The notes beneath the pieces were generated by a model. It saw only the letters and a program-made list of their open reading frames with translations, was not told the DNA's origin and made no database searches. The translations under genes were made by a program, and so were the position numbers. From Micromussa lordhowensis (Eukaryota; Cnidaria; Anthozoa; Scleractinia; Lobophylliidae), in assembly GCA_964020085.1 (NCBI GenBank), contig OZ026600.1, forward strand, positions 5,292,861-5,356,860: 64,000 nt of DNA. The letters are read 5' to 3'. Positions 16,680-29,133 of the stretch are shown here, piece after piece; position 1 is the first letter of the stretch, and every line of letters starts with the position of its first letter.

Positions 16680-17887
16680 TTTCCATAGCTTGCCTGAGTA
16701 ATGACGTTTGGTGCAATCTAAGTAGCAAGAGGCTCGCCTAGAGTAAAATTCTGGATGACAATTTTAAGAATCTGACAAGACAAATGGCTTAGTATAAAGT
16801 ATCTGAGAATATTGCTTCTTCCCTTGGAAGGAATGGTGGTCCAACATCATACAACCCCCCTCCCAGCATTTTGTTTGTCAAGCTGGCAGAGAGTGGCAGT
16901 TTTAAAGTATAGCCCATCAACTACCTCGTCCTTAAAAGCTTGTGCGATTTTAGTCTGGCGATTGAACGCCTAATGCTCTGGACAAAATCTAAAACTGGAA
17001 CCAGAAAATCATGGTTCCGGTTTGATTCTGCACATGCATTCAAGAGCAATAATACATTCTTATTGGCCGAGCTGTTTTGCACAGTCAACCGTTAGTGTCC
17101 AGCGGCTGTTCCACTAAATAGTTTTTTTCCTTCTTTCCAAAGTATTGGAGGAACTTTTCGAAAAAGATCTTAGGGAAAATTAAATTGCTGGGAAGGCCAA
17201 CAGAAGAACTCGAAACATTGAAAAATGGATGAGTGCGCGTATACAAAGGACGCCAATACTTAAAGTGAATCTCTGTATTCAGGTCATTCGCTCTCGGTTT
17301 GTTTGAGGCGATGGAAATCTGATGTTTAGACCGAGTAACTAAATAAGCGCCATGCCCCGGTTGGGGTGGGGTGGGAGGGGGGTCATTTGGACATTATTTT
17401 TGGCCTCGGGGGATGGGAATTTGAGCAACTGAAACTTCAAAATGCTTATTGACAGGGGGAGATGAAGTTTCGAATTGACCGAGTTGTCTGCGTTTGTGAT
17501 AAGTAACTAATTGACAGTGCATTGAAACACCTTTGGTTGTGCCGCTAAGTCTTGCATTTTGTGTTCCAAATTTAGTATGAGACATCTATCTACAGCAAGT
17601 GTTGGCAAAGCCCACTATGATTTTCTCTGGATAGTGAATTACCCAGAGGTCTATGTTACTAGATACAGGGCGAGAGGTAACCTACAGGGCAATTTTGTTT
17701 GCTTCTGGTTGTGTGGGGCAAAAGGGCAACGCTCGCTTGAGTGGTAGGGTCTAGTAACGACTGAACAGCCTGAGACCAACCTGAGCACGTAATTTTCTTC
17801 TTGCAGTTGCTAAGCAACTGATGACACCATGGTGAACGCCGGCTCGCCGGCCCAGCCGCTGACTGAGCTGGGAAGACTGGGCTCGAC
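16680..17887. other. Intergenic stretch without recognised features
   Basis: This is the space between RPS27A and the next MITE. It contains a G-rich run near 17363-17385 and no splice-bounded coding sequence that I can recognise. The short frames here look random. Confidence 0.4.
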
Positions 17888-18036
17888 ATAGACCAATTTC
17901 GATATATTAAAATTCAGCATAAAATAAAAGACCTCAGTACGAGGCTCTGGGGAATAACTGCAGAGTTGGTGGGGTTAATTCCTCGTGCCGAGGTCTATTG
18001 CGTTAGGTTGAATTTTAATATATCGAAATGGTCTAT
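17888..18036. mobile_element. MITE ATAGACC-TTTCGATATATT, copy 1
   Basis: The left end reads ATAGACCAATTTCGATATAT and the right end is its inverted form with one base missing (GACCATTTCGATATATT). The middle has CCTCAGTACGAGG facing CCTCGTGCCGAGG. A sister copy with the same layout is at 35873-36032. It lies just 3' of the minus-strand kinase gene. Confidence 0.8.
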
Positions 18037-18973
18037 TGGCTGATTGGCCAAGAAAAGTCAGAATCTTTTACGAGTGCGTCAAAGAGATTTGCTGTCTCTC
18101 TTCACCAATTCCTTCACTTCTAACCCTAACAGGTAGAGTCAAATGACCTACAAGATCAGTAAAAATTTTGAGAAAAATAATTGAAAAAAGCGGGAAATTA
18201 AACTACACGTTTATGTTTAAATAATTTATTGAATGCATCAAATGTTGTTCATTAGTTACCACGCTGTTAACAAGGGGAAAATATACAAATGATAATCACA
18301 CGCTTTGAAGCCATCTTGAAATAGGCGATATCATTTCAACTTCTTTAGAATTCGTTGAGGAGTTTCTCTCCACGGAAACTACCTTCGTAAATTTTTAAGC
18401 ATGTACAAGTAGAACTTGTCAGATATTTGAAGTCGGTTTTACATTTGGACAACTTAACGACAACAAAGTATGAGTGGACTATCAACTGAAGAAATTATCG
18501 TTCCAAGTAATTATTTGCATTTGTTATAAAAACGCTATGTAAATTAAATACAACTCACAAAATTCATTCCGATGCTAAAACACCTCCAAGTAATTATAAT
18601 AAATTGGACAACGCCACTCCTATTTGTCAGTGATGAGACGTAATTATTCTGGTTATGAAATAAGAAGTATTTGTAATATATTATAACCTTTATCATCGAC
18701 ATGCCCGGGACCAGCCGAGACTGTCTGTCTTATAAATGAATCCAACCCGCCCTAAGTGGTTAGTGAGGCATCTGTTATACAGAGGTGACCCCTGGCGGGG
18801 GACTGTGGTGATTTAATAATATGTCATGGCGTGCAGAGGTACTTTGAAATAAAGTGTCTTACAGAGTGAGTTCCCTTTGTTTGAGATCGGACTTTCCTTA
18901 TTCCGTCTCCGCGCTGAGCAGAAACCTATCGAATACTGAATTTACACGTCCGGCATCCAGGAAGATACCGGTG

Positions 18974-21900
18974 CTATCTGACCTCGGACAAATTCATGGC
19001 TGAATGATAAAGTGGGAAGAATTTTCCCTTCAGATGATCCAGGCCTAAACGCTGCAGTTTCAAGCTGGAATGCATCTCGCTGATGGTGCACTTCAGCTTC
19101 TCCGTCAGCCGGGAACTGCTCGACAAGGCGCTACTGTGTTTCCTCCGTGGACGCGGCGAGTCCAAGGCTGACATACTGAAAAACCAGGGATGCCTAATCG
19201 CCTCCGCAGCCGTAATTCGCTGCGATGTTTGCACTGCGAGCATTGACTTGACAAGATCTCTGCAAGAATTTGAAATTTTGCTCCAGCCTGGAGATGACAA
19301 GCTAAACTGGCCTCGAGCAGCAGCCAGTAACATTTTTTCGTTATTATCGTGCCAAAATGGCGGATATCCCGCTACAAGAAGATGAAGCAGGACACCACCA
19401 GACCAGATATCCACAGGGCAACCAATCGGATTGTCAAGAATTGTTTCTGGCGCCAAAAACATCGGCGCACCCCGCGCGGGGCAACACGTGACATCTGCGT
19501 CACGTGGGAGTTGGAAAGCGAACCCAAAGTCGCATAGCTTGATTGGTAGTTGTTGATTGGTTTTATTACCAGAGTCCGGAACCTGTTTGACCAGTATGTT
19601 GTCTGGTTTGACATCGCGATGGACAATGCGTTTCTTGTGGAGATAATGAAGAGCTTCAAGTACCTAAGGAGCAACAAGAGTTTCAATGAAATGATAGTAC
19701 AAAAAGATACAAATCGACACAGATAAGCTTGTAAGTTTTAAATTGCAAAGAAGATTCCATACAAAATATTTTTACCTTATCTAGATATTTCATTCGGTAT
19801 GATTAATATTTACTGTTAGCGCAAACGCCTTATAGCTATAGCCAATAGACCTTTTTCGCTTGTACATTTTGTTGTCCCAATACAGATCATGTGATGATAC
19901 TCAGGAGATTTGATCCTTTGTTCTGTTCATTAAAAAGAGTGCATGCAGACATATTCATGCTTACTTTAATGAACAAGACAAAGGATCAAATCTCCTGAGT
20001 ATTATCACATGATCTGTATTGGGACAACAAAATGTACAAGCGAAAAAGGTCTATTCATCCGGTGTATCTTATTAAAGCCCTTCGATTGAAGTAAATTAAG
20101 TAATTAAAAATCAACTTTTAACATTGAATAATCAATGACAAGATATCAAAGCGTAGCCCGTTACTAACTCGTTCGTTTTCATGGGCGTAGACAGACCTCG
20201 TGTTTCTTTTTCAATCGTGAAAATTACCTTTCGGCTACTATAAAGAAAACCACGGAAGTTCTTGTTAAGCCTGGGCTTAAAGAAACTGCGTCACAATTTG
20301 CGCATCTTGAAAAGTTCTTGAAAGGTCGCCGTTTGCAATCCGTGTTAATCTTCTCCATCCTTAACCACCCTTGTTCCTTTATGGTATATATTTTATCTCT
20401 TTGATGTTCTTTTTGTCTCAGTAAACTGCTATTCTCAGGTTTCCTTCAGTTTATAGTTAATTGTGCACGCGGCAAAATAATTCAAAGAGCCGTGACTTAG
20501 CAGCTCTAAGGCCTAAACCCCGGGGGCTAAAGGCTAGCGACGCAACTGATTTTCAATTAGGAAAACAGGTCCTGACTTCATACACGTTTTCAAGAAGGTC
20601 TACGTGCAAATGCCTCAGTTTAGTTGACTCAGTTAATTAGAAGTAATCTCAGTGTTACCCACTGCCTTCCGATGATAACCCTGTAAGGTTCGTTGTCACG
20701 TCCCTGTAAATTAGACAACTAAGACAACTAACAGTCTAGTTTTGAAAACCCTTGATATTCAATTTTGGCCAAAAAAAAAACAACGGCACTAGTACTACTG
20801 GAATTGTTACAATCTAGGGTGTACGGGGTTACATGTTACCTCAGTAAAATCGTTTGTAAATATGTTCGTACGAGAAAGAAATCTTCCTAGATTGTTCAGC
20901 TCATGTTGTTGAGTATCAAGTGTTGGAAAACAATTTGAGGCGGTCTTTGAATTCGAAGTAATGATTGATACGGTGTAACAGAACGTGTAAAGAATTCTAT
21001 CGAAGGAGAGGTGATAGGTCAGGATTGGGTTATCGCACGAATTTGCAGAAAATTACAAGATACAAATTGCCTGTCAGAGTAGCACGATGTCAATACATAG
21101 ATAAGGTTTTAACTGACGTTATGAACGTTTTAGCTGAACTGCGGGTAAAAAACGCTGATTTAAGTTCCTGTAAAACTGTTGGGACTGGTTATTCAATTAG
21201 TGACTAGAAACACAGAGTTCCGCTAAGACTGAACTCGTCAACAGTTCGTGGGGTGAAAAATATTTTGCGGTCCTTGCTAAATTTCAAAAGTTCTGCTTCC
21301 TTAAAAAAAAATTGAAGCGCATTAGTGCAATATTGTTATTGTGGATTTTACTGTTGCGTGAAATAAACCCGATGATTACCTATTATATGGAAAATACCAT
21401 TCATCAGAATTTGCGGTCAAGCAGCTAAAATGCACGCTCAAGGGTAAAATAAATAATCTCAAACATAGATCGATTTTTTTACCAATCAGCAGGATTTTGT
21501 TATCGGGAACTTTAGCTTGAATAGCTGGTTAATTTTTTGGGAATGCAAGATTTTATCTTTTAACCATCTATCGTCTAAAACGTAAATGATTTAGATGGTT
21601 CCAAAATGAGCAGCCAAGATTTAATGACCGTGATTCTTTTCTTTAGCAGCATAGAAGAACGAAGCTTAGCTTTTGGTTTAATGTTACTGAATCTGCCTTC
21701 ATTTTACTAGTTGCTTGTAGCAGAGCTCAATGATGGTCAGGCATATATTTCAATCAGCTTTGAAACATTTTTGTCATACTATTTATAAAGAGATCAGATA
21801 AAGTTGAATTCTGACACTACATGTTCAGTCACCTTTTTCGCTTCAGAATTACCAGAACTTCCTTTAAAACAGCAAAACGTTGAAACTACTCTCTCTTTTA

Positions 21901-22407
21901 CACCCAGCAGAACACGTAAGCAATAATATAGCGTATACGAAAGCTGCAATCAAGTTGCTACAGGATTGCAAAACGGCATTTTGAAACAGCAGAGTTTCTT
22001 TATCTGTGTTGCAACCTAGTGTCAGAAAATTCAGTAATTCAGTAGAAGTTTACCTGTTTCATAATATTAGCAGCCTCCTTTTCGCTGTACTTGTGCCGTT
22101 GCATCATGTGGTTGAAAAGACTTCCCCCATCGACATACTCCAGAACAAAGTACATATAAGACCCCGTGGTAAAAGATGCGTATAAGCGAACGATATTTTC
22201 GTGAATCACGTCAGTCCACACAAGTACCTCTTGCTCCACGGATTTCTCGTCAAATTCCTTGTGTTTTGTGTCAAATTCTTTGAGTGCGAACACGGTTTGT
22301 GACTTGGTCTCGACGCATTTGTAGACCTGGGCGAATGAACCCTCGCCAAGCAAATCCTGGATTCTGAAATCCTCGTAGTCGTCATCCACGAAGGAAATCT
22401 CGTACAT
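18974..22407 (-). CDS. CaMK-group Ser/Thr protein kinase, two exons
   Basis: On the minus strand exon 1 is 22407-22054 (118 codons from the ATG) and exon 2 is 19663-18974, with a GT-AG phase-0 intron. The protein has 347 residues. Residues 14-280 form a full kinase domain: glycine loop GEGSFAQV (21-28), Lys43 in FALKEF, Glu60 of helix C, HRDVKPDN (133-140), DFG (163-165), APE (189-191) and PVDIWSGG in subdomain IX. The catalytic residues are intact, so activity is expected. The domain and the C-terminal Arg/Ser-rich tail with amphipathic helix resemble CaMK-group enzymes such as CASK, but the tail has no PDZ, SH3 or guanylate-kinase part. The segment PDSGNKTNQQ before the DFG strand is a small insertion. 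A calmodulin-binding tail is inference. Substrates are unknown. A possible minus-strand AATAAA lies near 18225-18230. Confidence 0.85.
19844..20055. mobile_element. Long-hairpin MITE in the kinase intron
   Basis: The arms AATAGACCTTTTTCGCTTGT... and their inverted copy ending at 20055 match almost perfectly for about 95 bases. A small centre lies around 19940-19960. RNA from this intron would fold into a long double-stranded stem. It is non-coding, and the arms are so alike that the insertion is probably young. Confidence 0.85.
20338..20512 (+). repeat. Dispersed repeat pair, member 2
   Basis: This is the second copy of the repeat at 13590-13750, sharing CCATCCTTAACCA, CTTGTTCCTTTATGG and CTCAGGTTTCCTTC in the same order. 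It lies in the kinase intron, antisense to that gene. Confidence 0.6.
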
Positions 22408-25400
22408 AATGGCAAACGTTTCACGATGTTGCTGTAAAGATGAAAATGCGGGAAACGAGAATGTTTTTTACCGTTGGCAACACTTGATAAGAATACTGCT
22501 GTGTATTAAGGGCTGTTTGGATTACGAGCCAGTGAATAAACAAGCATGAATTAGACCACCATTCAATCCCTTCCTTTGAGCGTGCCGACATGTGATGTAA
22601 CAATGTGAAACGCTGCTGTAATTGATTTCAGTGAGGTTCGAAGGGGTTAAGTATAGTGGACGCGTATATAGCCGAAATATCCGTTTGTTTGTCAACAGAT
22701 ACTTGAGATGATAGGAGACAAGGAAAATAACTCAGATCACTTTGGAGAGTAAAAATTATCATCGGTTTCCTTGTGAAACTGTAATCTCAGAGGCGTGACT
22801 GCTGCATTTTTAAAACGCATTATTAGCGCAATTTAAGCAAACAAGATGGAAACACGAATTCAATTATAATAGTTCACGTTTAAATTCTCACGGGGTTGTT
22901 CTCGTTGAAAATACTAATTGTCGAGTTACCAAGAACGAGGAACAATGTACAAAAGCAAAGTCACTCTTTCAATTGCAGTGTCGGTTTTGTTTCGCAGAAG
23001 CAAGCGCTAAACGTTTACCGGTAGGGGTTAAATTGCTCCTTAAACAAAGCTCTTCTTTATTTGTTTTGAAAAGAAGGTAACTTCGATCATTAAGAATATT
23101 CCGTTTGTCAACAAGTGTATAACCACACATAACTTTACCTTGAATTTCCCGGATCTCTGACACTGGACAAGATTCTCACATTACTTCAGCTGAAACAGCG
23201 ACCCGCTCACACGTATAACCCGCCTCGTTCACAATTGGACTGCTGAAGAATTAAGAAAGTTTTTGTTTAAATATCACTTGACTGAATCATTTGCATAGCT
23301 TTATGAACAAGCTAAAAAAGGTCCCTCGAGACCAGAATTGTAAACAACTACTGCTTCCATCTTTTTAAAAAACTTACCAGTTACGACCGGTTATTTCTAC
23401 AATTATAATAAACTATAATTCACTAGAAAATATGATAAATAAATTTCTATCTCGATCGCGGCAACGTCTATACATCGACGTAGCCAAGCGAAAATTGGGA
23501 CAGCGTTTCACGTACTTTGTTCAAGTCTGCTCGTTTTTCATTGACTGAGATTCAGAAGAGATGGTGTTTGTATGTTGGTATGATTTACAAAAAATGATTT
23601 ACTCTTTGTGAGATTACCGGTTTTTAATCAAACTTTGAGTCGGTCCGACGAAGGGCTAACGCTCGAAACGTCAGCTTTCGGATCTCTTTTGAGAGTTCGG
23701 TCGACTTAGGATTCAAAGTTCAGTTGTATTGAGACAGACGTACTATTGACGTCAAAAGGTCTGTTGGAACAAAACCGGCCTCATTACACTGTCTCTGAGC
23801 TTTTATGAGTGCTCGTTAAGCACTAAACTCCATTGTGCGCTAAGCCGAAACACAGAGAAATTAAGAATTCCGAGCTCATGTCGTGAAAAATACTAGATCA
23901 AGTAGATGAAGGTCGGTGTACGAAACGAGCTCGTTCCCAGGATACCATCAGCGTCAGCTGGCCGCGTCCTTTGAACGCCACGGAGAAACTCGAGACGAAG
24001 TTTATAAATAACTCAAGTCAACAGTTGCACGCGATACCGCACGATTAGGAGATTACTTTGAGTTTTTAAAATTGAAACACAGTCGGACCTGGTGAATACA
24101 GACAATTGTAGGATTTGGCAGGAACCACAAAAGTAATTCGCATTTCGGCTTTGGTTTTGTAAAACTACGCTGCACGATTAGCTTAAATAACAAAAACTGG
24201 CGCTACTCTAGAACTACCTAAACCAATCCTGATTCGTTCGCACACAGTTTTCCCGCGCTTCGCCGCGTCAGCTACATGGATTGACTTCCAGTTTGATCAT
24301 TTCATTGGATGGTCTTTGTCCTTTGTGATCAGCCAGAGTGATTATTTTGGTTTTGTTCCAATAACTAAAGCCAGTAAACGTCATTACGAGCTCAATGTTC
24401 TGTCGCCAAAAGTAGCTTCGTTGAGCCAAACAAAATAAAATGAGATGCTTTCTATATCATCAGTCTAGGGTACTCGTAGATACAGGTTGACAAGAGAAGC
24501 AATAGTTTTGAAGATCAAATTTCTAATTCCCAAAGTAAGTTGACTAACAGGCTCGGAACGAAATTGCATGTGACCAGCTACTGTAGCTAGTACTTCGGAA
24601 CCTTGTCTCTTTAAATGATGCATTCATTGCCTAACGTCAACTTGCTAGTAATATTAGATGTAGCCAGTCGAATTGACCGAAACGTCGGAAAAACTGACAT
24701 GAAGAAGACAATTTTCGTCATTGAGGTCAGAGAATCAATTTGAACTCAATTACTCTCGCACCTGGGGAGTTTTCATGATTTCGCGCAGTGTCACGGTGAT
24801 TCGCTTACTACAGATGAATGACAGATTGATCTCCTATCTTGATCCGCGTAGAAAGGAATGCTGATATAGATTACAGGGTCAAAAATTGCAAAGGAAAAAA
24901 AACAGGTTGAGAAGATAAGCAAATGTTGGTTTCTCTGGCCTTTTGTATAGACTCCGGATGTTGCTTCATTTCTCTTTTGGATCAGGACATGCAAAAAAAC
25001 GTGAAAGAAAAGCATGGCTCCTTTCTGCGCGAGTGCGGTGTTGAAGTCTCGCGCGACAATTCGAATCCGGGGCTTTGAAAAGGAGGAATGTCCCAGAGAG
25101 AGACAAATTAAGACTTCCGATAAGAAACATTTTGATTACAAAAAGAAGCTAAAGTACAGTACGACGTTTCGAAGTCATCTTGACTCCATATCAAGTATAG
25201 AAAAGAAAATAACGATCGAGATGTTAATTTAAAGTTTGAAAGGTGTAAGAATAAATAAAACTTTGGTGATTATCTATAAGCTAATCAACTTGTCGTCTTG
25301 GAAAGGTCGCATGACATTGCTTTCAGTTCAACGTATGATAACTGATGGCATCGAGTTTTCAGTAGAAACACTGTAAAGAAGTAATTTGAAAGCTTGTTGT

Positions 25401-27630
25401 GTGAACAAACAACAACTTTCCAAATTTACAGCTCTGAGTTGAATTGTGTCCTAACTTGTCCTTAACGACTTCAGCAATATCGTTGTAGTAAACTTGGCCT
25501 AGCTCGCTAATTTTTCGCAGGTAGCGCTTGTTATAACAAGAAAACTTCTTAATGGATAGAAGCTAAGACAAACACAGAGTTTTAAAACAGTTCTGCTGTT
25601 TACGAGAGTCATGCCATAAATGTTTTCCTGGAGTTGGAATCGTCAAATGATGTTGCAGCCACTGAGGCAGTTGCACCAAATTTTGATCTTTTTAGCAGAG
25701 ATCTGATCCTGCACTTACTTTTTTGCTAATCGGGTTCACTTGCTTAAGATTATCTAGTATAAAATGAGTGCTAATACTCACCAAAATGAACATTTACAAT
25801 CGAGATTGTTCGCCAAATCCTTGGAGCGTCACGTCAAGCGGTGCAATAAGAGCTCTCTTAAAAAACCACCCAGTCTATTCTCAGTCTGTATTGACCGGCC
25901 AGCGGGTCTCGATAATGATTATTGACAAGATTTGCCAATCGATTCAGGGCTCTACTACCGCTTAATTACAGCAAAATGTTGTCCAAACAAGCGCGTCTTC
26001 TAGCCCATTCGCAGTTGTGCAATTGTTTAGAAAAGCCTCAGAATTAAAACAACTTTTGTGTTTTGAAAACCCGAATTCAGCGTTAATTAATGTGTTTTTG
26101 AAACAATAGCGTCAACAGATTAAAGGATCTGTTTCATTGTCAACCCTTCACGGGATTCGATCACGCATTGTAATCTTCGACTGAACTTTAAAAACAATAA
26201 TTGGCTTTCGGCATCGATTTCGACACCTCTGGTCACAGTGCGTGAGTAACATAAAAATACCTATAATTTCCTGTTTACTCATCATGTAGAAGTAGCTCAT
26301 ACAACTTGTATGGCCTTATCACTGCAGTACGAAATTAGATTCGTCATTTTAACGATCAGCTGGAGTCCTTTAAGTCTTGCTGGGAATTCCATGCACAGCC
26401 ACCCATGATCCTCTGCGACAAAGGCACCTTTTCAAGAGAGGGGAGGGTCTTATAAAGGGGAAAGGTTGATTGAGAAATCACAAATTGGTTTATAATTTCA
26501 GCACAGTGGCCAGTGGATGGAGGAATGTTTTCTCGTTACGTAACAAACAACTAAGGAAAGCTTGTAATAGCTGGAGTCCAGAATAAAGAAGGAAAAACGA
26601 TTTTGTCTTTCCAGGGGGGAGGGGAGAAATAGGTAGCTTGTAAGATCGTCAGGGTGGAATAGAAAACGTTGTATTTCGGCTACGTCCAAACAGATACAGC
26701 CTTACATCTCGGAAGCAGTACATGATCTTCCTCATCGTCTCGTACTAGACTAACATCAAACACACACTGATCACAACTCACACGAAGGGGCGCACGTAGC
26801 CGCGGGCATAAATTTTCCAGAAGGCATGGCAAAAATAGCGCAGTCATACATCACGTTATTTTATACCCGACAGCCGGTCATGGTGATAATTAACGATAAG
26901 AAAAGATCAATCACGAAAACAGGAAAGACATGCGATCTTTTTTTCTCGACTGTAGAAATACCAAAGTTGAACAATACACGCAAGAACAAATCCACAATTC
27001 AAGGTAGATTAAAAGTCGTTTTTATTAAGGTTTATAAACTCTTCAAAATACGTGAAGAAATGTTGCTATAAATATGTTTGTTTCTTATTTTATTCCATGT
27101 TTAATATACCAATAACTTATAAGTTGCATATGTTTTCCATACATTAAAAGAATCTATTTTTTCTCTCTGAAGAAGCCTACTTTCAAGTTATATAATCTTA
27201 AGAATTTTGATGATTTCTTCGTCTGTTCTTTACAAAAACAAAGCGAGGATTCCTGTAGAGGCTTCCCAACGAGGTAATTGTATTTTCTTTATCTCCTGGT
27301 TCCATTTTTAGTCCAAGCTCTTTTTACACATGCTTGGAGGTCTTGAAGCAATCAAGTTGCAAGCTAGAAAACCTCATAGCCGTCTTGTATTTCCCGTAAT
27401 TGAAACAATGTTTTTCTTTCAGCGTGTGTTTATCGTGACATCTGATCTTCAATGATCTAAAAAACAGTTCACGCGACATTGGTTTCTATCCAAGTTGTTT
27501 CTCTGTAAAAAGAAGTTTACAATATCCTCCACACATCATTACCCCGGCTTTCGTGCACACAACAAAAAGCGTGGGTGACAAAAATAAGCGATGACGTATG
27601 TTTGTTTTGTTTGTTTGTTTACTGCTTGCT
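22408..27630. other. Long intergenic stretch
   Basis: This is upstream of the kinase start. It contains Penelope-type fragments near 23620-23720 and 24655-24710, annotated separately where clear. There are scattered short open frames (for example 25014-25232 +) with no family resemblance and no flanking splice logic that I could establish. The kinase promoter must lie at its left edge, but no core element is obvious. Confidence 0.4.
23620..23720 (+). mobile_element. Penelope-type repeat fragment with hammerhead-like core
   Basis: The core at 23645-23675 reads CCGACGAAGGGC, TAAC, GCTC, GAAAC, GTC. GGGC pairs with GCTC (one G-T wobble) as a stem II with a TAAC loop between the boxes CxGAxGA and GAAA, followed by GTC. 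This arrangement is known from hammerhead ribozyme motifs in Penelope-like retroelements. One invariant base (U4) is C here, so self-cleavage is doubtful. A second copy lies at 33838-33872 on the minus strand. Confidence 0.5.
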
Positions 27631-27635
27631 GTCAG

Positions 27636-27648
27636 GTTGCATAGCAAC
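27636..27648. promoter_or_regulatory. X-box-like palindrome next to a CRE-like site
   Basis: GTTGCATAGCAAC is a palindromic X-box-like site. Ten bases downstream, at 27659-27666, is TGACGTAA, a CRE half-site-like word. Together they resemble a promoter, but the only reading frame directly downstream is the LINE fragment from 27692. The function is uncertain. Confidence 0.25.
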
Positions 27649-27691
27649 GCGTGAATTATGACGTAAGCATGCATAAGAAGTGTTTTTCAAC

Positions 27692-28230
27692 ATGAGGTCT
27701 ACCGAGGCCAAGGAAAAACACTTTCTGTTGGAGACTTCTCCGGTCTTAATTATTGATCCTATTCCTTATCTTGTTGCGAGCGAAACGTATCTTTGGTCGT
27801 TTCAATACAGAGTATTGAATTGTATTTTGTTTACGAACGATAAATTGTTCAAAATAGGTTTAAGTGATTCGGATAAGTGTTCTTTTTGTGGAACCTATAC
27901 GGAAGATCTGTACCACCTCTTCTTTAACTGCTCCTTTGTGCAAGCTTTTTGGAACGTATTTATAGTCTGGTGGTTTGACCTTAGTGGTGAATATTTAACT
28001 TTGTCTTTAAAGGATATTATGGTTGGCTTACTTCAGAGGAACGATTTGTTAAATTATTTGATAATTTTAGGGAAATTAACTATTTGGGAATGTAGAAAAA
28101 AATAACACCTCTCTAAAATTTAGATTGTTTCTGCACAAGGTTGAAGTTAAAAAACAAGTTGAACAAATAATTGCTATAGGAAACAGAAAGCTTCGCGATT
28201 TTCAAATTAGATGGGAGTTTCTCACATAAC
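27692..28230 (+). pseudogene. LINE reverse transcriptase C-terminus (zf-RVT), frameshifted
   Basis: The frame contains WSFQYRVLNCILFTNDKLFK then CSFCGTYTEDLYHLFFNCS and a following FW. This is the Cys/His zinc-binding module (zf-RVT) at the C-terminus of L1/Tx1-like LINE proteins. It runs to a stop at 28105. Dropping one A from the A-run at 28094-28101 lets it continue as SLKFRLFLHKVEVKKQVEQI to a stop near 28228. The copy therefore has a one-base frameshift and a severe 5' truncation. A 3' tail with repeated TGTAAGTAGTG words and a run of A follows to about 28550. It is inactive. Confidence 0.8.
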
Positions 28231-28555
28231 CTTGTGTTTGCCCTTTTATTTTTAAGGAAAAGAATGGAAGACCAATGCATAAATGTATAAACTTAGATCT
28301 CATATTCTTCCTTGTTTATCAGTTTATTGTAGTTATTTTTGTTAGCATCGCCATCGCTGGTATGTGTCATAGGACTTTTTGTATGTAATAGTATAGTCAG
28401 TCGATTGTGTTGTTAATAGAGCTGGATATTGTAAGTAGTGTAATTATTAGTGACTGTAAGAAGAGTAATGTAAATAAGCATTGTAAGTAGTGTAAGTGAT
28501 GTTTGATATTGCATTGTAAGTATTGTGTTTGTAATGTAAAAAAAAAAAAATTTGA
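28231..28555 (+). repeat. LINE 3' tail with TGTAAGTAGTG simple repeats
   Basis: This is the non-coding 3' region of the LINE fragment. From about 28425 it has imperfect repeats of TGTAAGTAGTGTAA and ends in a run of 13 A near 28538-28550, as expected for a retrotransposed 3' end. Confidence 0.55.
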
Positions 28556-28785
28556 TCCAAGGCAAGCTACCCTAAACATAAAACTGATGAGCATACAGTG
28601 AAAACCCGCGTGTTAGAACCTAGTGGTTTAAGAACCTGCAGGCAGAAATTTGCCATATTAATACCCAAATATATTACAACCTGTTTAACCAAGCAAGATC
28701 AAGCAGGTTCTTATATGTGAGTAACAGTAAAACTATGATAAACATCACGGAGTGACTTTCAGATTACAAATTTATATTACAAGAA

Positions 28786-28867
28786 AATACATACTGTTCC
28801 CTGCTGGCAGAGGCTCTTTTCCTGGTGTTCCAGGAAAAGAGCCTCTGCCAGCAGGGAATACATACTG
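28786..28867. repeat. Perfect 29-base-arm hairpin between direct repeats
   Basis: The arms at 28797-28825 and 28830-28858 are fully complementary over 29 bases around a 4-base loop (TGTT). The 11-base word AATACATACTG occurs on both sides (28786-28796 and 28857-28867), the right copy overlapping the arm by two bases. A tiny transposon with target duplication, a replication template-switch palindrome or an assembly artefact are all possible. It lies downstream of the F-box/WD40 gene. Confidence 0.8.
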
Positions 28868-29133
28868 CAGTTAGGAACAAAATTCAAGGACCAAATCTGG
28901 GTTTATTTATTTATCTGGTAATCAACAGCCATATCTCCTTCATCGAAATTAAGAACCTACTTAGCCTAAATTGCAAATAACTGCCCCAAACTACAAGACC
29001 CTATTTTGCCAGACTTCAAAACACGTCAGTACGCTGTTACACGCGAGTTTTTACTGCATCGCACCTGTACGCCGAAAACAAGACAAGAAGAAAACAACCA
29101 CATCAAAACGCGGACCAGAACAAAATGTTTATT

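Noticed and set aside
19083..19537. Open frames on the + strand opposite kinase exon 2
   Set aside because: Shadows of the kinase coding strand, which has all catalytic motifs.
25040..25080. TTCGAATCC word, possible tRNA T-arm
   Set aside because: No matching T-stem, anticodon arm or acceptor stem around it.
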